The notes: a model not told the origin generated them from the letters alone. DNA of 64,000 nucleotides from Pinisolibacter aquiterrae (GCF_019160155.1 NZ_JAFNIH010000018.1:124001-188000), one strand, 5' to 3'; shown: positions 1 to 10,872, counted from the stretch's first letter. Program-made: numbers and translations.

Positions 1-1130
<1,130 letters not shown>

Positions 1131-1157
1131 GCGCGCGCCTTCCGCGCCCGTCGCATC

Positions 1158-1682
1158 TCACCCCGTGACGTGCGCGGCGATCGTCGCGCGCGCCTCTTCC
1201 CGCGCCAGGGCGTCGGGGAAGGCGCGGTCGGGGACGATCAGGGCGACGCCGTTGGGCTCGACCAGGGCGAGGCCCTCGGGGCGATCGATCAGGCGCACGA
1301 AGGCGGCCCAGCGATAGGTGCCGTCGTACCAGAAGTTGCTCACGCCGATCCCCTCCTCGGAAATCGTGATCGTCTGCTCGGGATGATCGGGAAAGGTCAG
1401 GGCGCCGGCCTGACGATCGGCCCGGCGGGCGAAGACGGTCAGGACCAGCACGGCGAGGGCGAAGCCGAACGCGGGCGTGAGGCCATCCGGCAGGAGATCG
1501 CTCCGCTCGCCGAGGATCTTCTCGAGAACGAGCACCGCGACCCATCCCATCGCCAGGGCGCCCGCCGCCACCGCGACGACGAAGCGGGCGATCGGGATCG
1601 TCCTGCTCTTCTCGCTCCGGGCGGCGAGGAGGAGCCCGCTCTCGGAGGGCTCGAGGCGATAGGGACGGCAGACGATCGTCAT
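1158..1682 (-). CDS. YcxB-like two-TM membrane protein
   Basis: The protein is 174 aa from ATG 1682, which has GGAG about 7 bases upstream; a longer start at 1715 lacks a good site. Two hydrophobic segments (about residues 35-55 and 68-88) precede a C-terminal beta-rich region with ITISEEGIGVSNFWYDG and a VPDRAF ending. That pattern is typical of the YcxB-like C-terminal domain, whose function is unknown. It is convergent with uvrB. The family assignment is by pattern only. Confidence 0.7.
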   Translation of the reverse strand: MTIVCRPYRLEPSESGLLLAARSEKSRTIPIARFVVAVAAGALAMGWVAVLVLEKILGERSDLLPDGLTPAFGFALAVLVLTVFARRADRQAGALTFPDHPEQTITISEEGIGVSNFWYDGTYRWAAFVRLIDRPEGLALVEPNGVALIVPDRAFPDALAREEARATIAAHVTG

Positions 1683-1778
1683 GGGAGGCTCCGAGGCGCG
1701 GGCGAGGACCCGCATTCGATCACGGCGGCGCCGTCGCCGCCAGCCGGGCGCGGATGACGTCTTCCGTCACGCAGGCGT

Positions 1779-2867
1779 TCACGCCGCCCAGCGCCGGCGC
1801 AGCCAGGCGGAGCGCCACGCCATCACCCGGCGCTCGAGCGGGACGCCGACGGCGAAGGCGAGCAGGATCGAGACGGCGATGGTGGCGACCATCACGACGC
1901 GCGGATCGACCACGCCGGGGTGATGGGCGACGGCGACCGAGGCGGCGACGGTGACGATGCCGTGGCCGAGATAGAGCGGGTAGCTGGCGAGGCCGAGGAG
2001 GTGGGAGAGGCGATCGATGCGCGGGCCGCCGGCGACCCGGTGGAGCCGGGTGGCGGCGAGGGCGAGCAGCACCGAGAAGGCGATCATGCCGATCGATTCG
2101 GGCACCCGGCGATCGAGCGCGTAGACCGCCAGCGGCAGCGCGAAGACGAAGGCCGCGCCGATCAGGCGGGCGCGATGGCGCTCGACCCATTCGACCGGCG
2201 TCTCGGCGACGGCCGCCCCGAGCAGCCAGACGAAGAAATAGAGCGGCAGGGACAGGATCAGCCAGGAGGTCGCGGTATGGACCAGCGCATGGCCGAGCCC
2301 GGCGATCAGCAGCGGCAGCAGCGCGATCGCCAGCATCGTGCGGCTGCCGGCGTGGCGCGCGGCGCTGCGCAGCAGCAGACCCCAGACCAGATAGCAGACC
2401 ATCTCGTGGGTCAGCGACCAACTCGGATTGAAGGCGCCGAAGGGGCCGACGAGGCCCTGCGTCATGGTCAGTTGCGCCGGGATCGCCCAGAACCAGGGGC
2501 TCCACAGCGCGTCCGTGCGCCCGCCGACCCGGGCGAAGATCGCCTCGGCCACCAGCGAAGCGGCGAAGAAGACGACGTAGAGCGGCAGGATGCGGCTCAG
2601 CCGCGCCTCGAGATAGCGGCGCAGGACGAAGTCGCCGCGCCCGGCCCGGCCGGCGGCGATGCACCAGCCGGACATCACGAAGAAGCCGGCGACCCAGAGT
2701 CCGCCCGGAAGAACGCGATCGAAGAAGGCGACGTGCCAATCCTCGTTGCCGAGCCGCGCGAATTCATAGGCATGGCCACAGACGACGAGGGTCGCGAAGA
2801 CGAAGCGGGCCACGTCGACCGGCCAGTAGAAGCGGACGGAGGCCGAAAACCCCGAAGGATTGATCAT
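1779..2867 (-). CDS. Acyltransferase 3 family (OafA/YrhL-like) membrane protein
   Basis: A 362-aa polytopic membrane protein with about ten hydrophobic segments. The N-terminal region has the acyltransferase-3 pattern: DVARFVFATLVVCGHAYEF with the catalytic-type His, then GFFVMSGWCIA and RYLEARLSRILPLY. Such proteins O-acylate surface polysaccharides or other envelope glycans using an acyl donor from the cytoplasm. No polysaccharide genes are adjacent, so the substrate cannot be guessed. It stands alone, divergent from the glutathionyl-hydroquinone reductase. Confidence 0.88.
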   Translation of the reverse strand: MINPSGFSASVRFYWPVDVARFVFATLVVCGHAYEFARLGNEDWHVAFFDRVLPGGLWVAGFFVMSGWCIAAGRAGRGDFVLRRYLEARLSRILPLYVVFFAASLVAEAIFARVGGRTDALWSPWFWAIPAQLTMTQGLVGPFGAFNPSWSLTHEMVCYLVWGLLLRSAARHAGSRTMLAIALLPLLIAGLGHALVHTATSWLILSLPLYFFVWLLGAAVAETPVEWVERHRARLIGAAFVFALPLAVYALDRRVPESIGMIAFSVLLALAATRLHRVAGGPRIDRLSHLLGLASYPLYLGHGIVTVAASVAVAHHPGVVDPRVVMVATIAVSILLAFAVGVPLERRVMAWRSAWLRRRWAA

Positions 2868-2949
2868 GAAGGGAGTCCGTCCGGCGCGCGAGGTCGATCA
2901 TTCCACCGTTTCGATCGGTTACGAGTGAAGAGTCTTCTTCGCAAAGTCA

Positions 2950-2964
2950 ATCACCGGCGGTGAT
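2950..2964. promoter_or_regulatory. Perfect palindrome in divergent intergenic region
   Basis: ATCACCG-G-CGGTGAT is a perfect 7-bp inverted repeat with a one-base centre. It lies between the divergent acyltransferase (start 2867) and the glutathionyl-hydroquinone reductase (start 3075). Its form suits a dimeric regulator's operator, but the regulator is unknown. Confidence 0.35.
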
Positions 2965-3074
2965 CCCATCGTTCGATCGATAGCGAACGCACCGTCGCCG
3001 TAAAGGTGACTACCTGTGGTGGCGTTCTTCGTCGATCATGGTCGCCGAGATACGGGTCAGGAGAAGATCTAGTC

Positions 3075-4088
3075 ATGCCACAACTCGTGGATGGTCGATG
3101 GGTCAAGGACGACGTCGCGGCGTCCGAGATGAAGAGCGGGGCGTTTCATCGGGAGCCGACGCGGTTCCGTCGCTGGATCACCGCCGACGGCGGGCCGGTC
3201 GATCCGGCGCTGCTGCCCCCGGATCTCGCCGGCCGGACGATCGAGACGCTGCCGGCGGAGGCCGGACGCTATCGGCTCTACGTGGCGAAGATCTGCCCCT
3301 GGGCGAGCCGCACGCTGATCTGGCGGGCGCTCGAGGGTCTCGACGCGGCGATCGCGATCACGGTCGCGGATCCCGAGCTCGGCGACGACGGCTGGAGCTT
3401 CCTCGACGCGGACGGGCGCTCGCGCGATCCGGCCGAGGGCATCGCCCATCTCCACCAGCTCTACGTGATCGCCGACCCGACCTACACCGGCAAGGTCTCG
3501 GTGCCGGTGCTGTGGGACGAGAAGACCCGAACCATCGTCAACAACGAGAGCGCCGACATCGTGCGGATGCTCGACGGCGCCTTCGACGCCTTCGCCGCCC
3601 ACCCGGTCGATCTCTACCCGGTCGCGCATCGCGCGGCGATCGAGGCGTGGAACGCGCGGATCTACGACACGCTCAACAACGGCGTCTACCGCGCCGGTTT
3701 CGCCCGGTCGCAGGCCGCATACGAGGCCGCCTTCGACGACGTCTTCGCCACGCTCGACGCGCTCGAGGCGCATCTTTCGACCCGGCGCTTCCTTGTCGCG
3801 GAGCGGCCGCTCGAGGCGGATTGGCGGCTCTTCGTGACGCTGGTGCGGTTCGACGCGGCCTATTACGGCCTCTTCAAATGCAATCTGCGCCGGATCGCCG
3901 ATTATCCCGCGCTGTCGGGGTATCTGCGCGATCTCCACCAGTGGCCGGGGGTGGCGGCGACGGTCTCGATCGACGCGATCAAGCGCGGCTATTGGTCGAT
4001 CCGCCACCTGAACCCGACCGGCATCGTGCCGAAGGGGCCGGCGCTCGATCTCGACGGTCCGCACGGACGCGCCGCGCTCGCCGGCTGA
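3075..4088 (+). CDS. Glutathionyl-hydroquinone reductase (Xi-class GST)
   Basis: A 337-aa enzyme of the YqjG/Ecm4/PcpF family. It reduces glutathionyl-hydroquinones to free hydroquinones with glutathione, a quinone detoxification step in the cytoplasm. The catalytic motif is CPWASRT with Cys74, and the length is usual for the family. The C-terminal all-helical GST domain carries the typical FKCNLRRIADYP and later NPTGIVPKGP. ATG 3075 is chosen over 3006 because AGGAG lies upstream and the family N-terminus starts here. Read alone, divergent from the acyltransferase. Confidence 0.93.
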   Translation: MPQLVDGRWVKDDVAASEMKSGAFHREPTRFRRWITADGGPVDPALLPPDLAGRTIETLPAEAGRYRLYVAKICPWASRTLIWRALEGLDAAIAITVADPELGDDGWSFLDADGRSRDPAEGIAHLHQLYVIADPTYTGKVSVPVLWDEKTRTIVNNESADIVRMLDGAFDAFAAHPVDLYPVAHRAAIEAWNARIYDTLNNGVYRAGFARSQAAYEAAFDDVFATLDALEAHLSTRRFLVAERPLEADWRLFVTLVRFDAAYYGLFKCNLRRIADYPALSGYLRDLHQWPGVAATVSIDAIKRGYWSIRHLNPTGIVPKGPALDLDGPHGRAALAG

Positions 4089-4103
4089 TGCGAGCGCCGT
4101 GCT

Positions 4104-4934
4104 TCAGACGAACCGCGCCTCGCCGGCATAGACGGTGAAGCGACCGTCGCGGGCGAAGGCGGCGAGGCCGACGCCGAGCCGTTCGGCGAGGTCGACGGCG
4201 AGGCCGGTCGGCGCGGAAACCGAGACGATCAGCGGGATCCCCGCCGCGGCGGTCTTGTGGATCATCTCGTAGGAACAGCGGCTGGAGACCACCACGAAGC
4301 CGGCGCCCGGGTCGATCGCCGTGAGCGCCAGCGCACCGACCAGTTTGTCGACCGCGTTGTGGCGGCCGACGTCCTCGCGGGTGAGAAGGACGCGGCCGAA
4401 GGCGTCGGCGAGGGCGGCGGCATGGGTCGCGCCGGTCACGGCATTGAGCGGCTGGCCCGCGGGGAAGGCGGCGACGGCGGCGCGGATCGCCTCCGGCTCG
4501 AAGCGGGCGGGCGAGAGCGGGCGGGCGACCGGACGCATCGCCTCGGCGATGCTGTCGACGCCGCACAGGCCGCAGCCGGTGCGGCCGGCGAGCGCGCGGG
4601 TGCGGGCGCGCAGCGCCAGGGCGCGCGGCTCGGCGATGGTGACGCGCGCCTCGCGGCCGCGCGGCACCTCGGCGACGGCGATCGCCTCGATCTCGTCGAG
4701 ACGATCGACGACCCCCTCGGTCAGCGAGAAGCCGCGCGCGAAGTCCTCGAGATCCGCCGGGGTCGCCATCATCACCGCGAAGGCGTGGCCGTTGTAGACC
4801 AGGGCGATCGGCAGTTCCTCGGCGACGGATTCGCGAAGCTCCGCCACCTCGGCGCCGAGGCGATGGCGCCGGGCGGGCCGTTCACTCGCCCCGGCGGCGA
4901 CCGTCACGCAGCTCTCGCCCGGTCGGGCTTCCAT
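4104..4934 (-). CDS. fdhD: Formate dehydrogenase accessory sulfurtransferase FdhD
   Basis: A 276-aa FdhD protein, which passes sulfur from a cysteine desulfurase to the bis-MGD molybdenum cofactor of formate dehydrogenase. The redox/sulfur-transfer motif GCGLCGVDS places Cys121 and Cys124 in the positions known for the family. EDVGRHNAVDKLVG and VVSSRCSYEMIHK are also typical. It follows mrp by 6 bases on the same strand, so the two are probably co-transcribed. No formate dehydrogenase structural gene is in the window. Confidence 0.95.
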   Translation of the reverse strand: MEARPGESCVTVAAGASERPARRHRLGAEVAELRESVAEELPIALVYNGHAFAVMMATPADLEDFARGFSLTEGVVDRLDEIEAIAVAEVPRGREARVTIAEPRALALRARTRALAGRTGCGLCGVDSIAEAMRPVARPLSPARFEPEAIRAAVAAFPAGQPLNAVTGATHAAALADAFGRVLLTREDVGRHNAVDKLVGALALTAIDPGAGFVVVSSRCSYEMIHKTAAAGIPLIVSVSAPTGLAVDLAERLGVGLAAFARDGRFTVYAGEARFV

Positions 4935-4940
4935 CGCGGC

Positions 4941-6044
4941 TCACTCGACGACGATGCGCGGACGCGGACGGGTCGGGGCGACCGGCCCGTCGAGACCGGC
5001 GCGGACCTTCTCGGCGATCTCGCGGTAGATCCGCGCCTGCGGCCCCTCCGGGTCGGTGACGACGATCGGACGGCCGCCGTCGGAGCCCTCGCGGATCGCC
5101 ATGGTCAGCGGCACCTCGCCGAGGAAGGGCACGCCGAGCTTCTCGGCCTCGGCGCGGGCGCCGCCATGGGCGAAGATGTCGTGGCGCGTGCCGCAGTTCG
5201 GGCAGACGAAATAGGACATGTTCTCGACCACGCCGAGGATCGGAACGTCGACCTTCTGGAACATGGCGACGCCGCGCCGGGCGTCGATCAGGGCGAGATC
5301 CTGCGGCGTGGAGACGATCACCGCGCCGGCGAGCGGCACCTGTTGGGCGAGCGTCAGCTGGGTGTCGCCGGTGCCGGGGGGCATGTCGACGACGAGGACG
5401 TCGAGCTCGCCCCAGTCGACGTCGCGCAGGAGCTGGGTGACGGCGCTCATCACCATCGGACCACGCCAGATCATCGGCGCGTCCTCCTCGACCAGGAAGC
5501 CGATCGACATCACGCGAATGCCGGCGACGTCGATCGGCACCAGCTTCTGATCGCGCATGTCGGGGCGCCGGCCGCCGAGGCCGAAGAGCTTGGGCACCGA
5601 GGGGCCGAAGATGTCGGCGTCGAGCAGACCGACCTTCAGGCCGAGCCCGGCGAGGGCGAGCGCGAAATTGGCCGAGGTGGTCGACTTGCCGACACCGCCC
5701 TTGCCGGAGGCGACGGCGACGATGTGGCGAACCCCGGGGAGCGCGCCCTGATGGGCGTTGGTCTTGGGCGCGGCGGCGGCCGGAGCGGCGGCGGCCTTGC
5801 GCTCGGCGGTCAGGGTGACCGCCACGCTCTCGACGCCGGGAACGGCGGCGACGTGAACCTCGGCGGCCTTGCGCAGGCCTTCCATCGCGTCGGCGCGGGC
5901 GGGATCGACCGCGATCGAGAAATAGACCCGGCCGCCGTCGACGACGACGTCGGAGAGGGCGCCCGATTTCGGCAGCGGCGTCACGCCGTCGGGGCCGGCG
6001 AGACCGGCGAGGGCGGAAAGGACGGACTCGCGAGTGACGGCCAT
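4941..6044 (-). CDS. mrp: Mrp/ApbC iron-sulfur cluster carrier ATPase
   Basis: A 367-aa protein with an N-terminal MIP18/DUF59 domain (about 1-85), an Ala-rich linker and a C-terminal P-loop ATPase. The deviant Walker A GKGGVGKST is at 114-122 and the CxxC pair (Cys281, Cys284 in YFVCPNCGTRH) is the presumed Fe-S site. It carries [4Fe-4S] clusters to apoproteins. The start at 6044 has GGAG about 8 bases upstream; longer versions begin in non-conserved sequence. It is upstream of fdhD, and formate dehydrogenases are Fe-S enzymes, so a shared role is plausible. Confidence 0.93.
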   Translation of the reverse strand: MAVTRESVLSALAGLAGPDGVTPLPKSGALSDVVVDGGRVYFSIAVDPARADAMEGLRKAAEVHVAAVPGVESVAVTLTAERKAAAAPAAAAPKTNAHQGALPGVRHIVAVASGKGGVGKSTTSANFALALAGLGLKVGLLDADIFGPSVPKLFGLGGRRPDMRDQKLVPIDVAGIRVMSIGFLVEEDAPMIWRGPMVMSAVTQLLRDVDWGELDVLVVDMPPGTGDTQLTLAQQVPLAGAVIVSTPQDLALIDARRGVAMFQKVDVPILGVVENMSYFVCPNCGTRHDIFAHGGARAEAEKLGVPFLGEVPLTMAIREGSDGGRPIVVTDPEGPQARIYREIAEKVRAGLDGPVAPTRPRPRIVVE

Positions 6045-6579
6045 GTCGGTTCTCCGATGAAATCTCTCAGGCGCGGGGACGCGACAGACGCCTCCGCCGG
6101 ACGTTCTTTCGATAGACACCGTCCAAACCGACGCGTCAACGCCCGCCACCCCCGCCATCCCCGGGGTCAGACGTCGCAGGTGGCGGCGCGCGCCACCTCG
6201 TCACGCGTGCGCCACCGCCCGAGGAACGACCGGACCACCCGTCGCGACGGGGCGGCCGGCGAAGAAGGGCACGCGCCTCTCGCCTCGTCGTGCGAACCGG
6301 GGGGAGACTCGCCCGAGGCGTGTGATTCCCCCTCGTTTCTCGCTTTTCTTCCGAAGCTGAAAATATTGGCGCCGATGACGCTTCCAATATCAATCGATCT
6401 CGGCGACGGCGGTAGCGAGCAAGACATCGTCGAATCTGAAATTCCTGCCTCATGTCTTCATTCGCCCCATCGACGTTGTTTCGTGTCGCGTCGATTGACC
6501 CGCATCAATGAATTTCGCAGCAGGTCTGCCACAAGACTGGGGCTCGGTTCATGCCCCGGTGGGAAAGCAACGTAAACCG
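6045..6579. other. 535-bp divergent intergenic region (mrp / LacI-type gene)
   Basis: No gene was recognised here. Bases from about 6330 to 6520 are clearly more A/T-rich than the surroundings. The stretch holds an ATATTGG-N14-CCAATAT inverted repeat (6363-6369 and 6384-6390) and an FNR-type box at 6495-6508. Promoters for mrp-fdhD leftward and for the LacI-type gene rightward should lie here. Confidence 0.6.
6495..6508. promoter_or_regulatory. FNR/FixK-type box TTGACCCGCATCAA
   Basis: TTGA-N6-TCAA with inner bases C and A (TTGAC-N4-ATCAA) matches the consensus bound by FnrL and FixK proteins of Alphaproteobacteria. It extends to ATTGA/TCAAT. It is 72-85 bases before the preferred start of the LacI-type gene, so if centred at -41.5 the transcript would begin near 6543. 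No convincing -10 element is seen there. Confidence 0.45.
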
Positions 6580-7626
6580 ATGTCTCTGCGCGAGTTGGCG
6601 GCGAACCTGGGCCTGAGCGTGACGACGGTCTCGCGCGCGTTGGCGGATTATCCGGACGTCGCCGAGGAGACGCGGCGGCGGGTCCGGCAGGAGGCCGAGC
6701 GGATCGGCTACGTGCCCAACGCCACCGCGCGGCGGCTTCAGAAGGGCCGGGCCGACGCCATCGGCGTGGCGGCGCCGAACGGGTTCGGAGCGATCGAGGA
6801 CGCCCATCTCTCCGCCGCATTCGCCGGCGCGTGGTCGCGGCTGGCCGAGCTCGACCAGGACCTGCTGCTGCTGCCGGCCACCGACGTGACCTACCTCACC
6901 GGGGCCGAACAACCGACGTCGCAATCCTTCGTCCGCGCGGTCGAGGAGCGCCGTGTCGACGGGATGGTGCTGATCCGTCCGTACCGCGACGATCCGCGCA
7001 TCGCGGCGATGCGCCGCGCGGGTCTGCCCTTCGTGTTGCTCGGCGCGGAAATGCGGGCGGAGCCCGACCTGCCGGCGGTGGGGACCGACAACGAGGCGGC
7101 CGCCGCTCTGGTGTGCGAGCGGCTCGTCCATCACGGCCATCGGCGGCTGGTGTGCATCGGGCCGGCCGAGCCCTACGACTTCACGCTGTCGCGGTTCGAG
7201 CATCTGGCGGCGGCGGCGATCCGGCACGGCCTGACGGCGCGGATGGACCGCGCGCCGCTCGGCGAGGACGGAGGCCGCGAGGCGACCGAGCGGCTGCTCG
7301 CGGGCGCGTCGGGGCCGCCGCCGCCGCTGGTCTATCTCACCAATCGCATGACCATCGGCGGGCTGACGGCGCTCGCCCGCAGCCCCTGGGTGGTGGGACG
7401 GCACGTCGCGGTGATCGGGTTCGGCGACGGGCCGACCCTCCGGCACGGACTGCCGGCGACCACGGTGGTGCATTCGCCGATGTTCGACATGGCGCGCCAC
7501 GCGGTCGACGCGCTGATCGCGCTGCGCGACGGCCGCCCCTTCGAGGTGATCCGCCGCTGGGCACCGTCCCTGATCCTGCGCCAGTCGGACGGCCCGCCGC
7601 AGAACCTCTCCCCCCTGCCCTCCTGA
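6580..7626 (+). CDS. LacI-family transcriptional regulator
   Basis: A 348-aa repressor-type protein with an N-terminal LacI helix-turn-helix (SLRELAANLGLSVTTVSRAL) and hinge (YVPNATARRLQKG), then a periplasmic-binding-protein-like effector domain that probably senses a sugar. ATG 6580 places the helix-turn-helix at the very N-terminus as in relatives; ATG 6508 would add 24 non-conserved residues. No sugar transporter or catabolic operon is adjacent, so the regulon is unknown. An FNR-type box lies upstream. Confidence 0.9.
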   Translation: MSLRELAANLGLSVTTVSRALADYPDVAEETRRRVRQEAERIGYVPNATARRLQKGRADAIGVAAPNGFGAIEDAHLSAAFAGAWSRLAELDQDLLLLPATDVTYLTGAEQPTSQSFVRAVEERRVDGMVLIRPYRDDPRIAAMRRAGLPFVLLGAEMRAEPDLPAVGTDNEAAAALVCERLVHHGHRRLVCIGPAEPYDFTLSRFEHLAAAAIRHGLTARMDRAPLGEDGGREATERLLAGASGPPPPLVYLTNRMTIGGLTALARSPWVVGRHVAVIGFGDGPTLRHGLPATTVVHSPMFDMARHAVDALIALRDGRPFEVIRRWAPSLILRQSDGPPQNLSPLPS

Positions 7627-7707
7627 CCTCGCCGCTCCCGGCCCGTCGAGAGGGCGGATCGGCGAGATCGGTTCGTCGAGGGCGCCGGGGCACCCGGCCC
7701 CCGGACC

Positions 7708-10700
7708 TCAGCCGGCCGGCGTCGGCTCGGTGTGGCGGCCGGTCGGATCCTCGATGTCCATCTCGACCGAGCCGCCGTCGGCGACGCGATGGTCGAGGTC
7801 GGGCTCCTCGGGCTCGCGCACCCGGAAGAAGAGCGCGAAGGCGGCCGGCAGCACGATGATGGTGAGGACCGTCGCCGCGAGGATGCCGCCCATCATGGCA
7901 TAGGCCATCGGCCCCCAGAAGGCCGACTGGGCGATCGGGATCAGCGCCAGCACCGCCGCCGCCGCCGTCAGCATGATCGGGCGGAAGCGTCGCACCGCCG
8001 CCTCGATGGTGGCGTGCCAGGGATGATGGCCGCTCGCCATGTCCTGGTCGATCTGGTCGATCAGAATCACCGCGTTGCGCATGATGATGCCGGCGAGCGC
8101 GATGACGCCGAGGATGGCCACGAAGCCGAAGGCGGAGTTGGTCAGGAGCAGCGCCGCCGACGCGCCGATCAGGCCGAGCGGCGCGGTCATGAAGACCAGC
8201 ATGGTCTTGCCGAAGTGCTGCAGCTGGATCATCAGCAGCACCATCATCACGAGGATCATGATCGGCGCCTTGGCGTTGATCGAATCCTGGCTCTTGGCGG
8301 ATTCCTCGACCGCGCCCTGCATCTCGATCGTGTAGCCGGGAGCGAGGCTCTCGCGCAGCGGCTTCAGCCCGTCGTAGATGCGCTGAGTGACGTCGTTCGA
8401 CGGGGTGCCGTCGGGGATGATGCCGCGCACGGTGATCGAGGGCAGGCGGTTGCGCCGCCATTCGATGCCCGGCTCCATCACCGGCACCACTTGAGCGACC
8501 TGGGACATCGGCACCGAGCGACCGGAGGCGGTGGTGACGTAGGTCTCCTCGACGGCGGTCAGAAGATCGCGCCGGCTCTCGCCCTGGCGGACGACGATCG
8601 AAACGGTCTCGTCGCTCGGGCGGAACTCGCCGATCGGCAGGCCCGAGAGCGCCCCTTGCAGGGTCTGGCGTATGGTCTGGGAGGTGACGCCGAGGGCGCG
8701 GGCGCGATCCTGGTCGACGACGAGGCGCAGGGCCGGGACCGGCTCCAACCAATCGTCGTGGACGGTGGAGAGCAACGGATCGGCGCGGAAGGCGTCGGCG
8801 ACGCGGTCGGCGATCCGGCGCACCTCCTTGCGGTCGGGTCCGGTGACGCGCATCTGCACCGCCCAGCCGACCGGCGGGCCGTTGAACAGCTTGTCGACCT
8901 TGAAGCGGATCGAGGGATATTCGGTGCCGATCATGGCGCGGATCTTGTCCACGAGACGCTCGCGCGCGGCGAGATCCTTGGCCACGACCAGCACTTCCGA
9001 GAAGTTGGGATTGCGCAGCTGCTGGTCGAGCGGCAGGTAGAAGCGCGGCGCGCCCTCGCCGACGAAGGAGGCGACGTAGTCCTGATCCGCGTCGGCCATG
9101 ATCTTCTTTTCGATCTCCCGGGTCTTGGCGTCGGTCTCGGCGATGCCGGTGCCCTCGGGGAACCACAGGTCGACGAGCAGCTCGAGCCGGGTCGATTCCG
9201 GGAAGAAGCTCTTCGGGACGTATTTGAAGCCCATCACGCCGACCACGAAGGCGCAGAGCGTCAGCACGAGCACGATCAGCCGGTGGCGCACGCCCCAGGC
9301 GATGGTGGCGCGCAGCGAGCGATAGAAGCGCCCGTCGAAGGCGTCGCGATGCTCGCCGGTGTGCGGGCGCGCCTTGAGGATCATGTTGCCGATCCAGGGC
9401 GTGAAATAGACCGCCGCGATCCAAGAGGTGACCAGCGCGATGCCGACCACCCAGAACAGTGAATTGACGTATTCGCCGGCGGTCGACTTGGCGAAGCCGA
9501 CCGGAATGAAGCCGGCCGTGGTGACCAGCGTGCCGGTCAGCATCGGGAAGGCGGTGGAGGTATAGGCGAAACTCGCGGCGGAGATCTTGTCGAGACCCTC
9601 GTCGAGTTTGCGCTCCATCATCTCGACCGCGATCATGGCGTCGTCGACCAGGAGGCCGAGGGCGATGATCAGCGCGCCGAGCGAGATGCGCTGGAGGTCG
9701 ATGCCCATCACCTCCATCACCGAGAAGGTGGCGGCGAGCACGGTCGGGATGGTGATCGCCACGACCAGGCCGGCGCGCCAGCCGATCGACAGGAAGGACA
9801 CGGCGAGAACGATCGCCAGCGCCTCGAGCAGGGCCTCGAAGAACTCGTCGATCGAATGGGCGACGACCTCGGGCTGATCGGAGATGCGGCCGATCTCGGC
9901 GCCGAGCGGCAGTTCGCTCTGGATCCGGGTCATGGTCGCGGTCAGCTCGGTGCCGATCTTGGTGACGTTGCCGCCCTTCGACATGACCATGCCGAGCAGG
10001 ACCGCGTCGTGGCCGTCGAAACGGAAGCGGCGATCGGGCGGATCGATCAGGCCGGAGGAGATCTGGGCGATGTCGCCGAGGCGGATGACCTCGCTGCCCG
10101 CGCGGATGCGCAACTCGCGCAGGTCGTCGAGAGTCTTCAGATTGCCGTCGACGGCGATGCGGACCGAGCGGATGCCGGTCTCGACGCGGCCGGCGGGCGT
10201 CATCGAATTCTGCTGGGCGAGCGCCTCGGCGATCGACTGGACGGAGATGCCGCGCTCGGCGAGGGTCTTGGAGGCGACGTCGATGAAGATCTTCTCGTCC
10301 TGATCGCCGAGGATCTGGGCCTTCTCGATGCCGGGGATGCGCAGGACCGCGTCGCGGGCCTCTTTGGCGAAGTGCTTGAGTTCAGGATAGGAATAGCCCT
10401 CGCCGGTGAAGGCGTAGAGGGCGATGTAGGTGTCGCCGAACTCGTCGTTGAAATAGGGACCGAGGACGCCGGCCGGCAGCGTGCCGGAGATGTCGGCGAT
10501 CTTCTTGCGCACCTGATAGAAGGCGTCGGTCACGTCGCGGCCGAAGACGTCGCCGCGGATCGAGACCATCACCACCGCCGAGCCGGCGCGGGTGTAGGAC
10601 TTGATGTTCTCGAGGCCGGGGGTCTCCTGGAGCTTCTTCTCGATCTTGTCGACGACCTGATCCTGCATCTCCTCGAGGCTGGAGCCGGGCCACACCGCCT

Positions 10701-10872
10701 GGACGATCATCACCCGGAAGGTGAAGTCGGGATCCTCCTTCTGACCGAGCGAGGTCACCGAGAAGAACCCGGCGATCACCACCAGCGCGAAGAAGAAGCG
10801 GGTCAGATGGCCGTGCCGAATGGCCCATCGCGAGAGGTTGAAGCCCTGGCCGGGCATCATGGAACGGAGCAT
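7708..10872 (-). CDS. RND-family efflux pump inner-membrane permease
   Basis: A 1054-aa resistance-nodulation-division transporter of the AcrB/MmpL superfamily, proton-driven and exporting drugs or other toxic compounds. N-terminal TM1 (FFFALVVIAGFFSVTSLG) is followed by a large periplasmic domain, a central TM bundle with the ALGLLVDDAMIAVEMMERKL motif, a second porter domain and a final TM bundle. AGGAGAAG precedes ATG 10872. It is the last gene of a TetR-adaptor-RND operon. An outer-membrane TolC partner is not encoded nearby, so a shared one is likely used. Confidence 0.94.
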   Translation of the reverse strand: MLRSMMPGQGFNLSRWAIRHGHLTRFFFALVVIAGFFSVTSLGQKEDPDFTFRVMIVQAVWPGSSLEEMQDQVVDKIEKKLQETPGLENIKSYTRAGSAVVMVSIRGDVFGRDVTDAFYQVRKKIADISGTLPAGVLGPYFNDEFGDTYIALYAFTGEGYSYPELKHFAKEARDAVLRIPGIEKAQILGDQDEKIFIDVASKTLAERGISVQSIAEALAQQNSMTPAGRVETGIRSVRIAVDGNLKTLDDLRELRIRAGSEVIRLGDIAQISSGLIDPPDRRFRFDGHDAVLLGMVMSKGGNVTKIGTELTATMTRIQSELPLGAEIGRISDQPEVVAHSIDEFFEALLEALAIVLAVSFLSIGWRAGLVVAITIPTVLAATFSVMEVMGIDLQRISLGALIIALGLLVDDAMIAVEMMERKLDEGLDKISAASFAYTSTAFPMLTGTLVTTAGFIPVGFAKSTAGEYVNSLFWVVGIALVTSWIAAVYFTPWIGNMILKARPHTGEHRDAFDGRFYRSLRATIAWGVRHRLIVLVLTLCAFVVGVMGFKYVPKSFFPESTRLELLVDLWFPEGTGIAETDAKTREIEKKIMADADQDYVASFVGEGAPRFYLPLDQQLRNPNFSEVLVVAKDLAARERLVDKIRAMIGTEYPSIRFKVDKLFNGPPVGWAVQMRVTGPDRKEVRRIADRVADAFRADPLLSTVHDDWLEPVPALRLVVDQDRARALGVTSQTIRQTLQGALSGLPIGEFRPSDETVSIVVRQGESRRDLLTAVEETYVTTASGRSVPMSQVAQVVPVMEPGIEWRRNRLPSITVRGIIPDGTPSNDVTQRIYDGLKPLRESLAPGYTIEMQGAVEESAKSQDSINAKAPIMILVMMVLLMIQLQHFGKTMLVFMTAPLGLIGASAALLLTNSAFGFVAILGVIALAGIIMRNAVILIDQIDQDMASGHHPWHATIEAAVRRFRPIMLTAAAAVLALIPIAQSAFWGPMAYAMMGGILAATVLTIIVLPAAFALFFRVREPEEPDLDHRVADGGSVEMDIEDPTGRHTEPTPAG

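Noticed and set aside
1720-1790. Short GTG-initiated minus-strand ORF downstream of the acyltransferase
   Set aside because: About 20 codons with no ribosome-binding site; probably non-coding 3' sequence.
4257-6575. 772-codon open frame opposite fdhD and mrp
   Set aside because: Shadow of two clearly recognised genes; His/Asp/Gly-rich translation without domains.
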